This document shows positions 32,002 to 41,236 of a stretch of DNA of 46,256 nucleotides, piece by piece. Source of the DNA: Brevibacterium picturae (GTDB lineage Bacteria; Actinomycetota; Actinomycetes; Actinomycetales; Brevibacteriaceae); NCBI RefSeq assembly GCF_030453725.1, contig NZ_JAKDJU010000006.1, positions 1-46,256 of the forward strand. The letters are read 5' to 3'. Positions within the stretch are counted from its first letter, which is position 1. Each line of letters begins with the position of its first letter. A program made the position numbers and the translations under genes. The notes beneath the pieces were generated by a model that searched no databases, was not told where the DNA came from, and worked only from the letters and a program-made list of their open reading frames with translations.

Positions 32002-33243
32002 ATGCAGAAGATGACACTGTCAGCAGCACGGAGAACTGCGATCGCAGCGACGGGGCTCGATCGTCCGCGCCCGTCGCGGGTGACGGCGCGGCATCTGAAA
32101 TCCACCTTTGCCAGAATGGGACTGACCCAGATCGACTCGGTCTCACGAGTGGTGCGTGCGCACTACCTGCCGTACTACTCGCGGCTCGGCCCCTACCCAC
32201 GTGAGACCCTTGACCGGCTCTTCTACTCCGCACCACGCATGGGCGTCGAATACTGGGCCCATGCTGCGGCCTTCGTTCCGCCGGAGACATGGCGACATTT
32301 CGAACGGACCAGAACCGAATGGTGGCGCAACGACTACGGTCAGCGTCACCCCGACAGCGGAGGGGACTTCCGAGCCCTGCAGCAGTCAGTCCTCGACGTT
32401 GTGGGATCGGGGCCGAAAACCGCACGAGCGGTCGCCGCACTCGTCGACCATGAGATCCCCGAACGCAACCGCGGTCACTGGGGATGGAATCCCAGCCAGG
32501 TCAAGATTGCGCTCGAAGCGCTGTTCGCCGGCGGCGTCATCAGTGCCGCCGGGCGCAACGATCACTTCGAACGCGTCTACGCTCTGCCGCACGACGTCAG
32601 CCCTGCTCTGCCGCAGACGACGCTGTCCTATGGACCCGCCTCCCATCCCGAACTGGGCATCGATCCCGAAGCCGAACGACCCCGCGGTGTATCCGGCACA
32701 GCCAACAACGTGCTCGAACTGACCCGGATCGCGGCCCGGGCACTGGGCATCGCCCGACCCGACTGCCTTGCGGACTACTTCCGGCAGCGGCGCGGGCCCA
32801 CAGACGAGGCGATCACCTCGCTGCTCGTCTCGGGCGAACTCATCGAAGTCGACGTCGAGGGGACACGGGCGCTGAAATGGCATGCCGCGAAGACACCTCG
32901 TGCTGTCACGGCCAGAGCTCTCCTGGCCCCATTCGACCCCTTGGTCTTCCACAGGCCGCGGATCGAATGGCTTTTCGACTTCCACTACCGGATCGAGATC
33001 TACACTCCGGCCCAGGACCGTATCCACGGATACTACGTGCTGCCGTTCCTCCTCGGCGAACGCCTCGTCGGACGAGTCGATCTGCATCGGGACCGGGCGG
33101 CGAACACCCTCCGGGCGCTCAAGGTGACGTGGGAACCCGACGAAGAGCACGAGGAGGACCTGGCACTCGAACTGCGCGAAATGGCGAAGTGGCTCGGATT
33201 GGGGGCGGTGGATATGAGTGGTACTCACCTGCCATTAAGCTAG
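32002..33243 (+). CDS. Winged-helix DNA glycosylase of the YcaQ/AlkZ superfamily (HTH_42), AlkX-like
   Basis: The 413-residue protein starts at ATG 32002. Family features are RPSRVTARHLKSTFARMGLTQIDSVSRV with a Q-I-D triad at 43-45, YSRLGPYPRETLDRLFY, EYWAHAAAFVP and the C-terminal LLAPFDPLVFHRPRIEWLFDFHYRIEIYTP. In this superfamily the short motif is Q-x-Q in AlkZ (specialised crosslink repair in antibiotic producers) and Q-x-D in AlkX/YcaQ (broader alkylation repair); the Q-I-D here indicates the latter. TACTGT lies exactly 6 bases before the ATG and there is no Shine-Dalgarno sequence, so a leaderless mRNA is likely. It ends 54 bases before secA. No antibiotic cluster is nearby. Confidence 0.88.
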   Translation: MQKMTLSAARRTAIAATGLDRPRPSRVTARHLKSTFARMGLTQIDSVSRVVRAHYLPYYSRLGPYPRETLDRLFYSAPRMGVEYWAHAAAFVPPETWRHFERTRTEWWRNDYGQRHPDSGGDFRALQQSVLDVVGSGPKTARAVAALVDHEIPERNRGHWGWNPSQVKIALEALFAGGVISAAGRNDHFERVYALPHDVSPALPQTTLSYGPASHPELGIDPEAERPRGVSGTANNVLELTRIAARALGIARPDCLADYFRQRRGPTDEAITSLLVSGELIEVDVEGTRALKWHAAKTPRAVTARALLAPFDPLVFHRPRIEWLFDFHYRIEIYTPAQDRIHGYYVLPFLLGERLVGRVDLHRDRAANTLRALKVTWEPDEEHEEDLALELREMAKWLGLGAVDMSGTHLPLS

Positions 33244-33297
33244 GGATTATAGAGTCGTCCGAGTTGTTGTCAGGCATTTATGCCGTTTAGGAGAAAA

Positions 33298-35994
<2,697 letters not shown>

Positions 35995-36016
35995 CTCTGC
36001 ATCTCTGACCTCGCGC

Positions 36017-36487
36017 TCACATCGTCTGCAGCGCAGTCATCGTCCACCGGGTGGTGAGCAGCTCCAAGCGAATTGCCACCGCCCGGAACCGGTTCTGTGT
36101 GCGGACCACGACGGTGACTTCGGCGATTGCGTCGGTGACCCGGCAGACTCTGGCATTGCCCGCACGCAGGGTGCGCGTTGCGCCGAGTTCTCCCATCGGT
36201 TTGCTCGGGGCGACCTCTGCTCGAAGCTGGGCGCGTTGATCGATCTTGTCCAGCAGAGCTCGGTCGACCCAGCGGGAGATGGAATCGCTGCGCCGTATGC
36301 CGGCGAAGATCTCCAAACACGCCACCGCCAACGATGTCGCGGTAGCCGCAATGCGGCCGTCGTCTCTGTCGTCTTCGCTGCCCCTGCTCTGCTTCGCAGC
36401 AGGGGCGGTCGCAACAGGATTCTGCGCTCCGCTGCGCAATGGCGTCGATGCCACTCGAGGACGTGAAAGCACCAGTGGGGCGGTCAT
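36017..36487 (-). CDS. DUF6459 (Rv3235-like) family protein
   Basis: The 156-residue protein begins at ATG 36487, overlapping the LysM gene stop (ATGA). Residues ~70-156 carry the conserved domain: a helix with AVACLEIFAGIRRSDSISRWVDRALLDKI, then strands VCRVTDAIAEVTVVVRTQNRFRAVAIRLELLTTRWTMTALQT. The N-terminal ~65 residues are Ala/Arg/Pro-rich and look disordered. The family is found beside secA in many Actinobacteria, transcribed toward it; here the two stops are 22 bases apart. No enzymatic motif is visible. The fold resembles small alpha+beta SnoaL/NTF2-like proteins only loosely. The function is unknown. Confidence 0.75.
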   Translation of the reverse strand: MTAPLVLSRPRVASTPLRSGAQNPVATAPAAKQSRGSEDDRDDGRIAATATSLAVACLEIFAGIRRSDSISRWVDRALLDKIDQRAQLRAEVAPSKPMGELGATRTLRAGNARVCRVTDAIAEVTVVVRTQNRFRAVAIRLELLTTRWTMTALQTM

Positions 36488-37179
36488 GGCTGAATCTCCA
36501 ATCGTTGGCCGGGCATGATGAGGTTCGGATTCGCACCGATGACGTCCCGGTTGTCTGAGTAGATGTCGTCGACGATGTCTTGAGTGAGGCCACGGGATGA
36601 GGGCTGGTTCACAGCGATCGACCACAGGCTTTCCCCGACTCCGACAATATGAACCTCAGCCTCATCGTCGGTGGTCGGCCCATTCTGGTGTGGCGAGGGC
36701 TCCGGTCCGGCGGCCGGTGGAGCAGCCGGTGGAGCGGTCGGCCAGCCCGGGTCCGGCGGGGGATCGTCTGGGACTGCGGTCGGCCACCCCGGATCGAGCG
36801 AAGGGGCAGCTGTGGCGGCGACGGATACCCGATGGTCGTCGAGCGAAGGTGCATCGGCCGGCAGGGGAGAGGCGTGCGCCGCGTGGACAACCAGGCTGGC
36901 CGAGGCTGCGGCAAGAACACTCGAACGCAGCATGGTGGGTACGATGCGCAGCACGGTCCGCGTGGCGATTGTTCTCATGCGCCCATGTGGAAGGAGCCTG
37001 ACCAGCAGCGTCAGCAGCGAGACGACACCCAGCCGAGAGAACAGCACGGTGGCCGTGCCCACGACGATGATGACAACCAGATCAGTGGTGCTGCGCGGCG
37101 CAGGGAGGTGATCCCAGGTGGTGAGGAAAGCACCGATCAGACAGAGCCACGAGATGGTGCAAGCTATCAGCAGATACAT
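36484..37179 (-). CDS. LysM-domain membrane protein
   Basis: The 231-residue protein has membrane helices at ~3-23 and ~33-62, a third hydrophobic region around 85-103, a Pro/Ala/Asp-rich spacer with two PGWPTA-containing repeats (~125-165), and a C-terminal LysM domain (~173-231) with HIVGVGESLWSIAVNQ, and NPNLIMPGQRLEI. LysM binds N-acetylglucosamine-containing polymers, so the C-terminus probably contacts peptidoglycan. The ATG has AAGGG 9 bases upstream. Its stop overlaps the DUF6459 start. The promoter faces an AT-rich region shared with the divergent gene at 37328. Confidence 0.85.
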   Translation of the reverse strand: MYLLIACTISWLCLIGAFLTTWDHLPAPRSTTDLVVIIVVGTATVLFSRLGVVSLLTLLVRLLPHGRMRTIATRTVLRIVPTMLRSSVLAAASASLVVHAAHASPLPADAPSLDDHRVSVAATAAPSLDPGWPTAVPDDPPPDPGWPTAPPAAPPAAGPEPSPHQNGPTTDDEAEVHIVGVGESLWSIAVNQPSSRGLTQDIVDDIYSDNRDVIGANPNLIMPGQRLEIQP

Positions 37180-37327
37180 GAGAGTCGCCCTTCATTGGAA
37201 ACGTAACTCTATAGTGCTGTTAGATGTAGTTTGGTGTCAATAGACAAATATAACTACGAAGGTGTAGTTCTGCTGATATGTGCCGAGGCTCTTGTCTGTC
37301 GCTCTCGGCTGCGGCAGGCTTCATCTC
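37180..37327. promoter_or_regulatory. AT-rich divergent control region with GTAGTT/AACTAC repeats
   Basis: This is one of the most AT-rich patches of the window. The hexamer GTAGTT occurs at 37226-37231 and 37264-37269, and its complement AACTAC at 37252-37257, forming a 6-6-6 inverted repeat (AACTAC-GAAGGT-GTAGTT) plus an outer copy. Such spaced half-sites are suggestive of an operator for the divergent LysM and 37328 genes. No promoter hexamers were fixed. Confidence 0.4.
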
Positions 37328-37843
37328 ATGGATGATCGTATCGACGCGCTCCTGTCGGATGTCGAAGCAATGCACGCTTCGCGTGAGGCCCACGCCAGGA
37401 GAGGTGAGCTCAGTGACGAAGTCGCGGCTCATGCCGCACAGCGAACTTTGATCGAGCGCATGCGAGGCGCGATCGGCCAGCCGGTGCAGGTGGTTGTCGC
37501 CGCTCGAGAGATATCAGGGACGGCTGTCTTTCTGGGCAATGGGATCTTCGTCATCGCCGGCATCGAGACGGCCGTTGTGGCGATCGAATGGATACGAGAG
37601 ATTCGCACCCGATCGAGAAGGCACAGCCGCGAATCCGGGCCCTTGGAGCGGCTGGGGATGGGATCGGCGCTCAGGCGTCTGGCCGCCGTCCATGAGGAGG
37701 TGTCCCTGGAATTGGCGGGTGAGGGCGGGGCTATCCGCGGGCGCTGCGACTTGGTGGCCTCTGACTATGTCGAGATCTCGGGGCGGATCGTGCCTCACCG
37801 TGCGATTGCGCTGGTGCAGACCCGAGTCAACCCATTCGCCTAG
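37328..37843 (+). CDS. Conserved actinobacterial hypothetical with two barrel-like (Sm/SH3-like) segments
   Basis: I do not recognise a named family. The ATG at 37328 has GGCAGG 9 bases upstream; the open frame begins at GTG 37280 without support. In 171 residues there is an N-terminal helical region (MDDRIDALLSDVEAMHASREAHA), then two similar beta-rich segments: GQPVQVVVAAREISGTAVFLGNGIFVIAGIETAVVAIEWI and VSLELAGEGGAIRGRCDLVASDYVEISGRIVPHRAIALVQT. Each reads as strand - turn - RG/SG - strand - ASDYVEI-like, recalling Sm-like or SH3-like barrels. It lies between the LysM gene and an excisionase-type regulator gene on the opposite strand, which is convergent with it. A nucleic-acid-binding role is only a guess. 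Confidence 0.65.
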   Translation: MDDRIDALLSDVEAMHASREAHARRGELSDEVAAHAAQRTLIERMRGAIGQPVQVVVAAREISGTAVFLGNGIFVIAGIETAVVAIEWIREIRTRSRRHSRESGPLERLGMGSALRRLAAVHEEVSLELAGEGGAIRGRCDLVASDYVEISGRIVPHRAIALVQTRVNPFA

Positions 37844-37888
37844 GCGCTGGTGCCCGGTCGTTCCTCGACCAGGGGAGCGACTCTCGCT

Positions 37889-38110
37889 TCAGTCGTCGAA
37901 CGAACCGGTTTTGATCTCGTGCTCGGTGCGTTCGTACATGCGCTGGATGTACGCCTCGATCTCGGTCTTCTCCACCCGCCACTGTCCGCGTCCGCCGACC
38001 TTGATGGCACGGAGATCCCCGGTGCGGACCAGGGCGCGGGCCTGAGCGATCGAGACATTGAGCAGATCGGCCACATCGGTGAGCGGCAGGAAGCGATTTT
38101 CGACGACCAT
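37889..38110 (-). CDS. Excisionase/MerR-fold small DNA-binding protein
   Basis: The 73-residue protein starts at ATG 38110 with AAAGGG about 7 bases upstream. Residues 7-52 form the helix-turn-helix: FLPLTDVADLLNVSIAQARALVRTGDLRAIKVGGRGQWRVEKTEIEAYIQRMYERTE. This is the excisionase/BldC-like winged HTH fold. It is not evidence for a phage: chromosomally fixed copies are widespread in Actinobacteria. It is divergent from the SAF gene (140-base AT-rich gap) and convergent with the preceding gene. It may control its neighbours. Confidence 0.85.
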   Translation of the reverse strand: MVVENRFLPLTDVADLLNVSIAQARALVRTGDLRAIKVGGRGQWRVEKTEIEAYIQRMYERTEHEIKTGSFDD

Positions 38111-38250
38111 GAGGGCCCTTTCCCATTCCAGGTGACTGATTGCTTGGTGACAATTTTTGCCAAAACCATTGCTTTGACCTCGTTTGGTGTTCAATACTAT
38201 CACTCAGAAACAGTTCCTGTCATGGGAAATTTTCCAGAGGTGGAGATGCA
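38111..38250. promoter_or_regulatory. AT-rich divergent promoter region, HTH gene and SAF gene
   Basis: The region is clearly AT-richer than its surroundings. On the plus strand TTGACC (38174-38179) precedes TACTAT (38195-38200) by 15 bases, a short but possible spacing. GGAG lies 7 bases before the SAF ATG. The small HTH protein is the obvious candidate to act here. Confidence 0.4.
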
Positions 38251-38901
38251 ATGGAGCTCTCGAAACGAATTCGTCGGCCGAAGTGGACCGATGCCCGTCT
38301 GCTCGTCGGTGCGGTCCTGGTCGTCGTGGCCATCGTCGCGACCTACCTGCTCATCAGCGCTGCGAACGCCACCACCCGTGTGTGGGCCAGTGCGGTGCCG
38401 CTTGTCCCAGGTCAGGTGGTCAGTACTGAGGATCTGACGGTGGCAGAGGTAAATCTGGCCGATATCGGCGACAAGTACCTGTCCGCGGATGCCGGATTCC
38501 CGGATCAGTCGAGCGTACGCGCTGTGATCGCCGCCGGTGAGCTTCTGCCGGCCTCGGCCCTGGCCCCGGTCGCTGAGCTCGAGGGCAGGATCGTGGCCAT
38601 CGATGTCGCCGGCTCAGTGCCCACGGTGGTCGACGCCGGCAGTCTGGTCGACGTGTGGGCTCAGCCTGAGTCCACAGGGCTCGACGATGAGGGCGTCGAC
38701 CCCCAACAGATCGTGACCTCGGCTCCGGTCTCCAACATCACTCGTGAGGTCGGCAGCTTCGGCGTCGGGGATGGTGCCAGAATCGAGGTCTTCGTCGCCA
38801 GCACGGAGCTCTCCGATGTGCTCGGTGCCCTCGACGGCAACAGTCTCCTCTCAGTCGTCGGCGCCCCCGCGGCGGTCAGGGCCGGGAGTGGTCAGTCATG
38901 A
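38251..38901 (+). CDS. SAF-domain protein, CpaB/RcpC-like
   Basis: The 216-residue protein starts at ATG 38251 with GGAG 7 bases upstream. A basic N-terminus (KRIRRPKWTDARLL) precedes one membrane helix (VGAVLVVVAIVATYLLISAA, ~18-38). The SAF domain follows: AVPLVPGQVVSTEDLTVAEVNL and SVRAVIAAGELLPASAL, then VPTVVDAGSLVDVWA, a pattern seen in the Flp pilus assembly protein CpaB/RcpC and in flagellar FlgA. No secretin, prepilin, CpaF ATPase or TadB/C gene is in the window, so it appears to be an orphan. It overlaps the next gene by ATGA, giving a CpaB-CpaE-like pair. Confidence 0.8.
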   Translation: MELSKRIRRPKWTDARLLVGAVLVVVAIVATYLLISAANATTRVWASAVPLVPGQVVSTEDLTVAEVNLADIGDKYLSADAGFPDQSSVRAVIAAGELLPASALAPVAELEGRIVAIDVAGSVPTVVDAGSLVDVWAQPESTGLDDEGVDPQQIVTSAPVSNITREVGSFGVGDGARIEVFVASTELSDVLGALDGNSLLSVVGAPAAVRAGSGQS

Positions 38902-40118
38902 CGCAGGTTCTTCTGGCCGTGGACTTCGAATTCGACCTGATCCTGTTCGAGCTCCTCAGCGAGGTCGACGAGGTCACCATCGTCGCCCGACCCGCAGACG
39001 ACGTCGAACTGCTGGCGCTGTGCAGGACCGGCAGCGCCGACGCCGTCATCGTCGGCCAGTACTTCCCGGGGCTGGACGCACAGGTCATCGCCGCGATCCT
39101 GGCGGCGGGGACGGCGGTGCTGGGATTCGGCAACGACGCCGAGTCGCTGGAGGCACTCGGCATCGGCAGCCATGTGCCGTCCACCGCAGACGCCGAAACC
39201 GTTGCCCAGGCACTCGACGACACCCGCGATTCCACCGTCGTCCCGCCGCGACCCAGCACCCCACCCGGACCACCGGGCGGGCAGGGACACATCGTCACAG
39301 TGTGGGGGACGGGCTCCTCACCCGGCCGCACCCTGACGGCGGTCAACCTCGGCGATCACGGTGCCAGACAAGGGCATCGCAGCGTCGTCGTCGACGCCGA
39401 CACCGTGGCCGCGACGGTGGCCACGACCTTGGGGCTGACGGAGGAGTCGGCGCATCTGGCACGTCTGTGCCGACTCGAGGCGGAGAAGACTCCGCCCCTG
39501 GACGTCTCCGCCGTTCCGCATGCTGCGATACGCGAGGACTTCCATGCCGTCACCGGATTGACCAGGCCTGACAGATGGCCGGAGATTCGAGCCTCGGTCC
39601 TGACCGCTGTGCTTGCCCGTCTGGCCACGATGTTCGACCTCGTCGTCGTCGACGTCGCAGACCGGGTGGACCCCGACGATGACTTCGCCGATCCGTTCTA
39701 CGATCGACACTGTGCGACTCGGGCCGCACTCGACGCCGCGGACACCGTTCTCGTCCTCGCCGCCGGCGACCCGATCGGTTTGCAGAGACTCGTCAAGCTG
39801 CTCGGCACCGACAGGGCGGAGTCAATGGGCTCGAAGATGCGCATCGGCATCACGAAGGTCCGTGCAGGTGCCGTCGGCCACCCCGCCGAGGTGCGCATTC
39901 GCGAAGTGCTCAACAGATTCGTCCGTCGCGACCCCGATTTCATCTTCAGCGACGAGCGGGCGACGGTCGATGCCGCCATGTTGGCCGGTCACACCCTCCA
40001 CGAGACGAATCCGAAATCGGTGCTCAGCCAGGAGATCGCTGACGTGGTGGCCGAGCTGCTGCCGGCCCGGAAGCGCTCACGGAAGCCGGGTACCCGGCGC
40101 AGAGCGGCGTCCCTTTAG
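38898..40118 (+). CDS. CpaE/MinD-like P-loop ATPase-family protein with altered Walker A
   Basis: The 406-residue protein has an N-terminal receiver-like domain (~1-105: TQVLLAVDFEFDLILFELLSEVDEVTIVA, then DAVIVGQYFPG), a Pro/Gly-rich linker and a MinD/ParA-like domain (~130-395). The deviant Walker A position reads WGTGSSPGRTLTAVNLG at ~135-151: the signature Lys is missing and the P-loop Lys is Arg. Other ATPase parts are kept (VVVDADTVAATVATTLG, FDLVVVDVADRVD, DTVLVLAAGDPIGLQRL). From memory, related actinobacterial proteins share a GR[T] loop, so the change may be characteristic. CpaE proteins localise Flp pilus systems. The gene is coupled to the SAF gene; nucleotide hydrolysis is doubtful. 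Confidence 0.8.
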   Translation: MTQVLLAVDFEFDLILFELLSEVDEVTIVARPADDVELLALCRTGSADAVIVGQYFPGLDAQVIAAILAAGTAVLGFGNDAESLEALGIGSHVPSTADAETVAQALDDTRDSTVVPPRPSTPPGPPGGQGHIVTVWGTGSSPGRTLTAVNLGDHGARQGHRSVVVDADTVAATVATTLGLTEESAHLARLCRLEAEKTPPLDVSAVPHAAIREDFHAVTGLTRPDRWPEIRASVLTAVLARLATMFDLVVVDVADRVDPDDDFADPFYDRHCATRAALDAADTVLVLAAGDPIGLQRLVKLLGTDRAESMGSKMRIGITKVRAGAVGHPAEVRIREVLNRFVRRDPDFIFSDERATVDAAMLAGHTLHETNPKSVLSQEIADVVAELLPARKRSRKPGTRRRAASL

Positions 40119-40127
40119 GATTGGAGC

Positions 40128-40580
40128 ATGTCCATTCGCTGCTACATCCCGACCACACTGACCGCGCTGCGTGCAGGACTCGAATCCGTGCACGCAGTCG
40201 CCCCCGACGCCCAAGGTCGAGAGTTGGGAGGGGAAGAACTCGAAGCACGGGAATTCGACGCTCTGTGCATCGCGGCCGCACTGGCCGCCACCCAGTCGTT
40301 CGAGACCGCCGCTGTCTCACCGCGCGCGGTCGTCGCCTACGACGCGCCCGATTCGAGTGCCGGTGAAGGGCTGGCCGAAGGATTCGACGTGCTCACCCTG
40401 GACGGAGTCGAGATGAAATCAATCGCGAGCATCCACCTCGACGAGGCCGAGGTCTGGGAGGACGCTGCCGACATCGCAGCCCGGCGGGGAACCGAAGCAG
40501 CGGAGGACCACCTCGGCGAGGCTGACCTTCTCTGGTACGACGTGAGCGAGCTGCCCGAACTGCTGCGCGACCGAGACTGA
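40128..40580 (+). CDS. DUF6912 family protein
   Basis: The 150-residue protein begins MSIRCYIPTTLTALRAGLE and continues with LCIAAALAATQSFETAAVSPRAVVAYD, VEMKSIASIHLDEAEVWEDAADIAARRG and DLLWYDVSELPELL, a pattern I recall as DUF6912. The ATG has AGGA 8 bases upstream, 9 bases after the CpaE-like gene's stop, so co-transcription is likely. The protein is small, acidic and soluble, with no membrane segment. Its function is unknown. The stop codon lies in the left arm of a strong terminator hairpin. Confidence 0.75.
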   Translation: MSIRCYIPTTLTALRAGLESVHAVAPDAQGRELGGEELEAREFDALCIAAALAATQSFETAAVSPRAVVAYDAPDSSAGEGLAEGFDVLTLDGVEMKSIASIHLDEAEVWEDAADIAARRGTEAAEDHLGEADLLWYDVSELPELLRDRD

Positions 40581-40606
40581 GGCCGGGCGAACCCGGCCTC
40601 AGTCTC
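40573..40606. terminator. Perfect 15-bp bidirectional terminator hairpin
   Basis: GAGACTGAGGCCGGG (40573-40587) pairs with its exact complement (40592-40606) around a CGAA tetraloop. It overlaps the DUF6912 stop codon (40578-40580) and ends 27 bases before the stop of the convergent DUF2505 gene. Confidence 0.8.
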
Positions 40607-40632
40607 AGGACGCCAGTCTCAGATCGGCAGCC

Positions 40633-41097
40633 CTAGGACTGGTCGAGCTTGTGCAGACGGTCGTCGAGTCGCGTCTGAAGAATAGGCACAACTGCCTGTT
40701 CGACCATCGATCCGAAGAGGGGAATCGAAGAGCTGATCTCGGCGCGCACCGACAGAGACGTCCCCGAATCTGTCTGCGCGAGCGTGATGAGCGCATCGAT
40801 CTCGACGGGCACCCCTGCCGCATGGGCGGTCATCCGGATCTCCGCGCTGTCTCCGATGACATCTCCGGGAATGAGGTAGACCTCGACGAGTTCGGCATTC
40901 GCCGGGAGATGAGAGGCCAGGGCAGAGGGCATCTCGCTCTTCGGCAGCGGCGTCTTCACCGTCACCTCGGTGTCGGGATCGATCCGCTTCGCATGGGCCT
41001 CGGATCCCAGGGACTGCCAGGTCGAGACGTCGGCAAGCCTGAGGAGAAGAGCCGACAGTGAGTCCGCGTATTCATGGCTGAGTGTCAGAGTTCGCAT
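40633..41097 (-). CDS. DUF2505 family protein (START/SRPBCC-like)
   Basis: The 154-residue protein matches DUF2505: an N-terminal LTLSHEYADSLSALLLRLADVSTWQSL, a repeated strand pattern (VEVYLIPGD, AEIRMTAHAAGVPVEIDALITL, GTSLSVRAEISSSIPLFGSMVEQAVVPIL) and a closing amphipathic helix ending in LHKLDQS. The SRPBCC/START fold is known to hold hydrophobic ligands in related families, but this family has no assigned ligand. There is no Shine-Dalgarno sequence before ATG 41097. It is divergent from the glutamate dehydrogenase gene by 139 bases. Confidence 0.85.
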   Translation of the reverse strand: MRTLTLSHEYADSLSALLLRLADVSTWQSLGSEAHAKRIDPDTEVTVKTPLPKSEMPSALASHLPANAELVEVYLIPGDVIGDSAEIRMTAHAAGVPVEIDALITLAQTDSGTSLSVRAEISSSIPLFGSMVEQAVVPILQTRLDDRLHKLDQS

Positions 41098-41236
41098 GGC
41101 TTAAGTTTGCCAGGCGATCAGGGTCATGACGCGGCAGGGCCGTCGGCGTGCCTTTCTCAGCGTTTGAGCATAGTGTGGGAGATGGCGGTTCGGTGTCGAA
41201 TCGCAGTAAATTTTGCGCGCTGATCATAGAGGTGAC
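41098..41236. promoter_or_regulatory. Divergent promoter region, DUF2505 and NAD-glutamate dehydrogenase
   Basis: On the plus strand TAAATT (41207-41212) fits the TANNNT -10 pattern, 24 bases before the dehydrogenase ATG, with GAGGTG immediately before the start. No convincing -35 was seen. The short leader has no obvious structure. Confidence 0.35.

Noticed and set aside
37889..38110. An excisionase as a sign of an integrated phage or plasmid
   Set aside because: No integrase, att site or phage gene is nearby, and this HTH type is a fixed chromosomal gene in many Actinobacteria.
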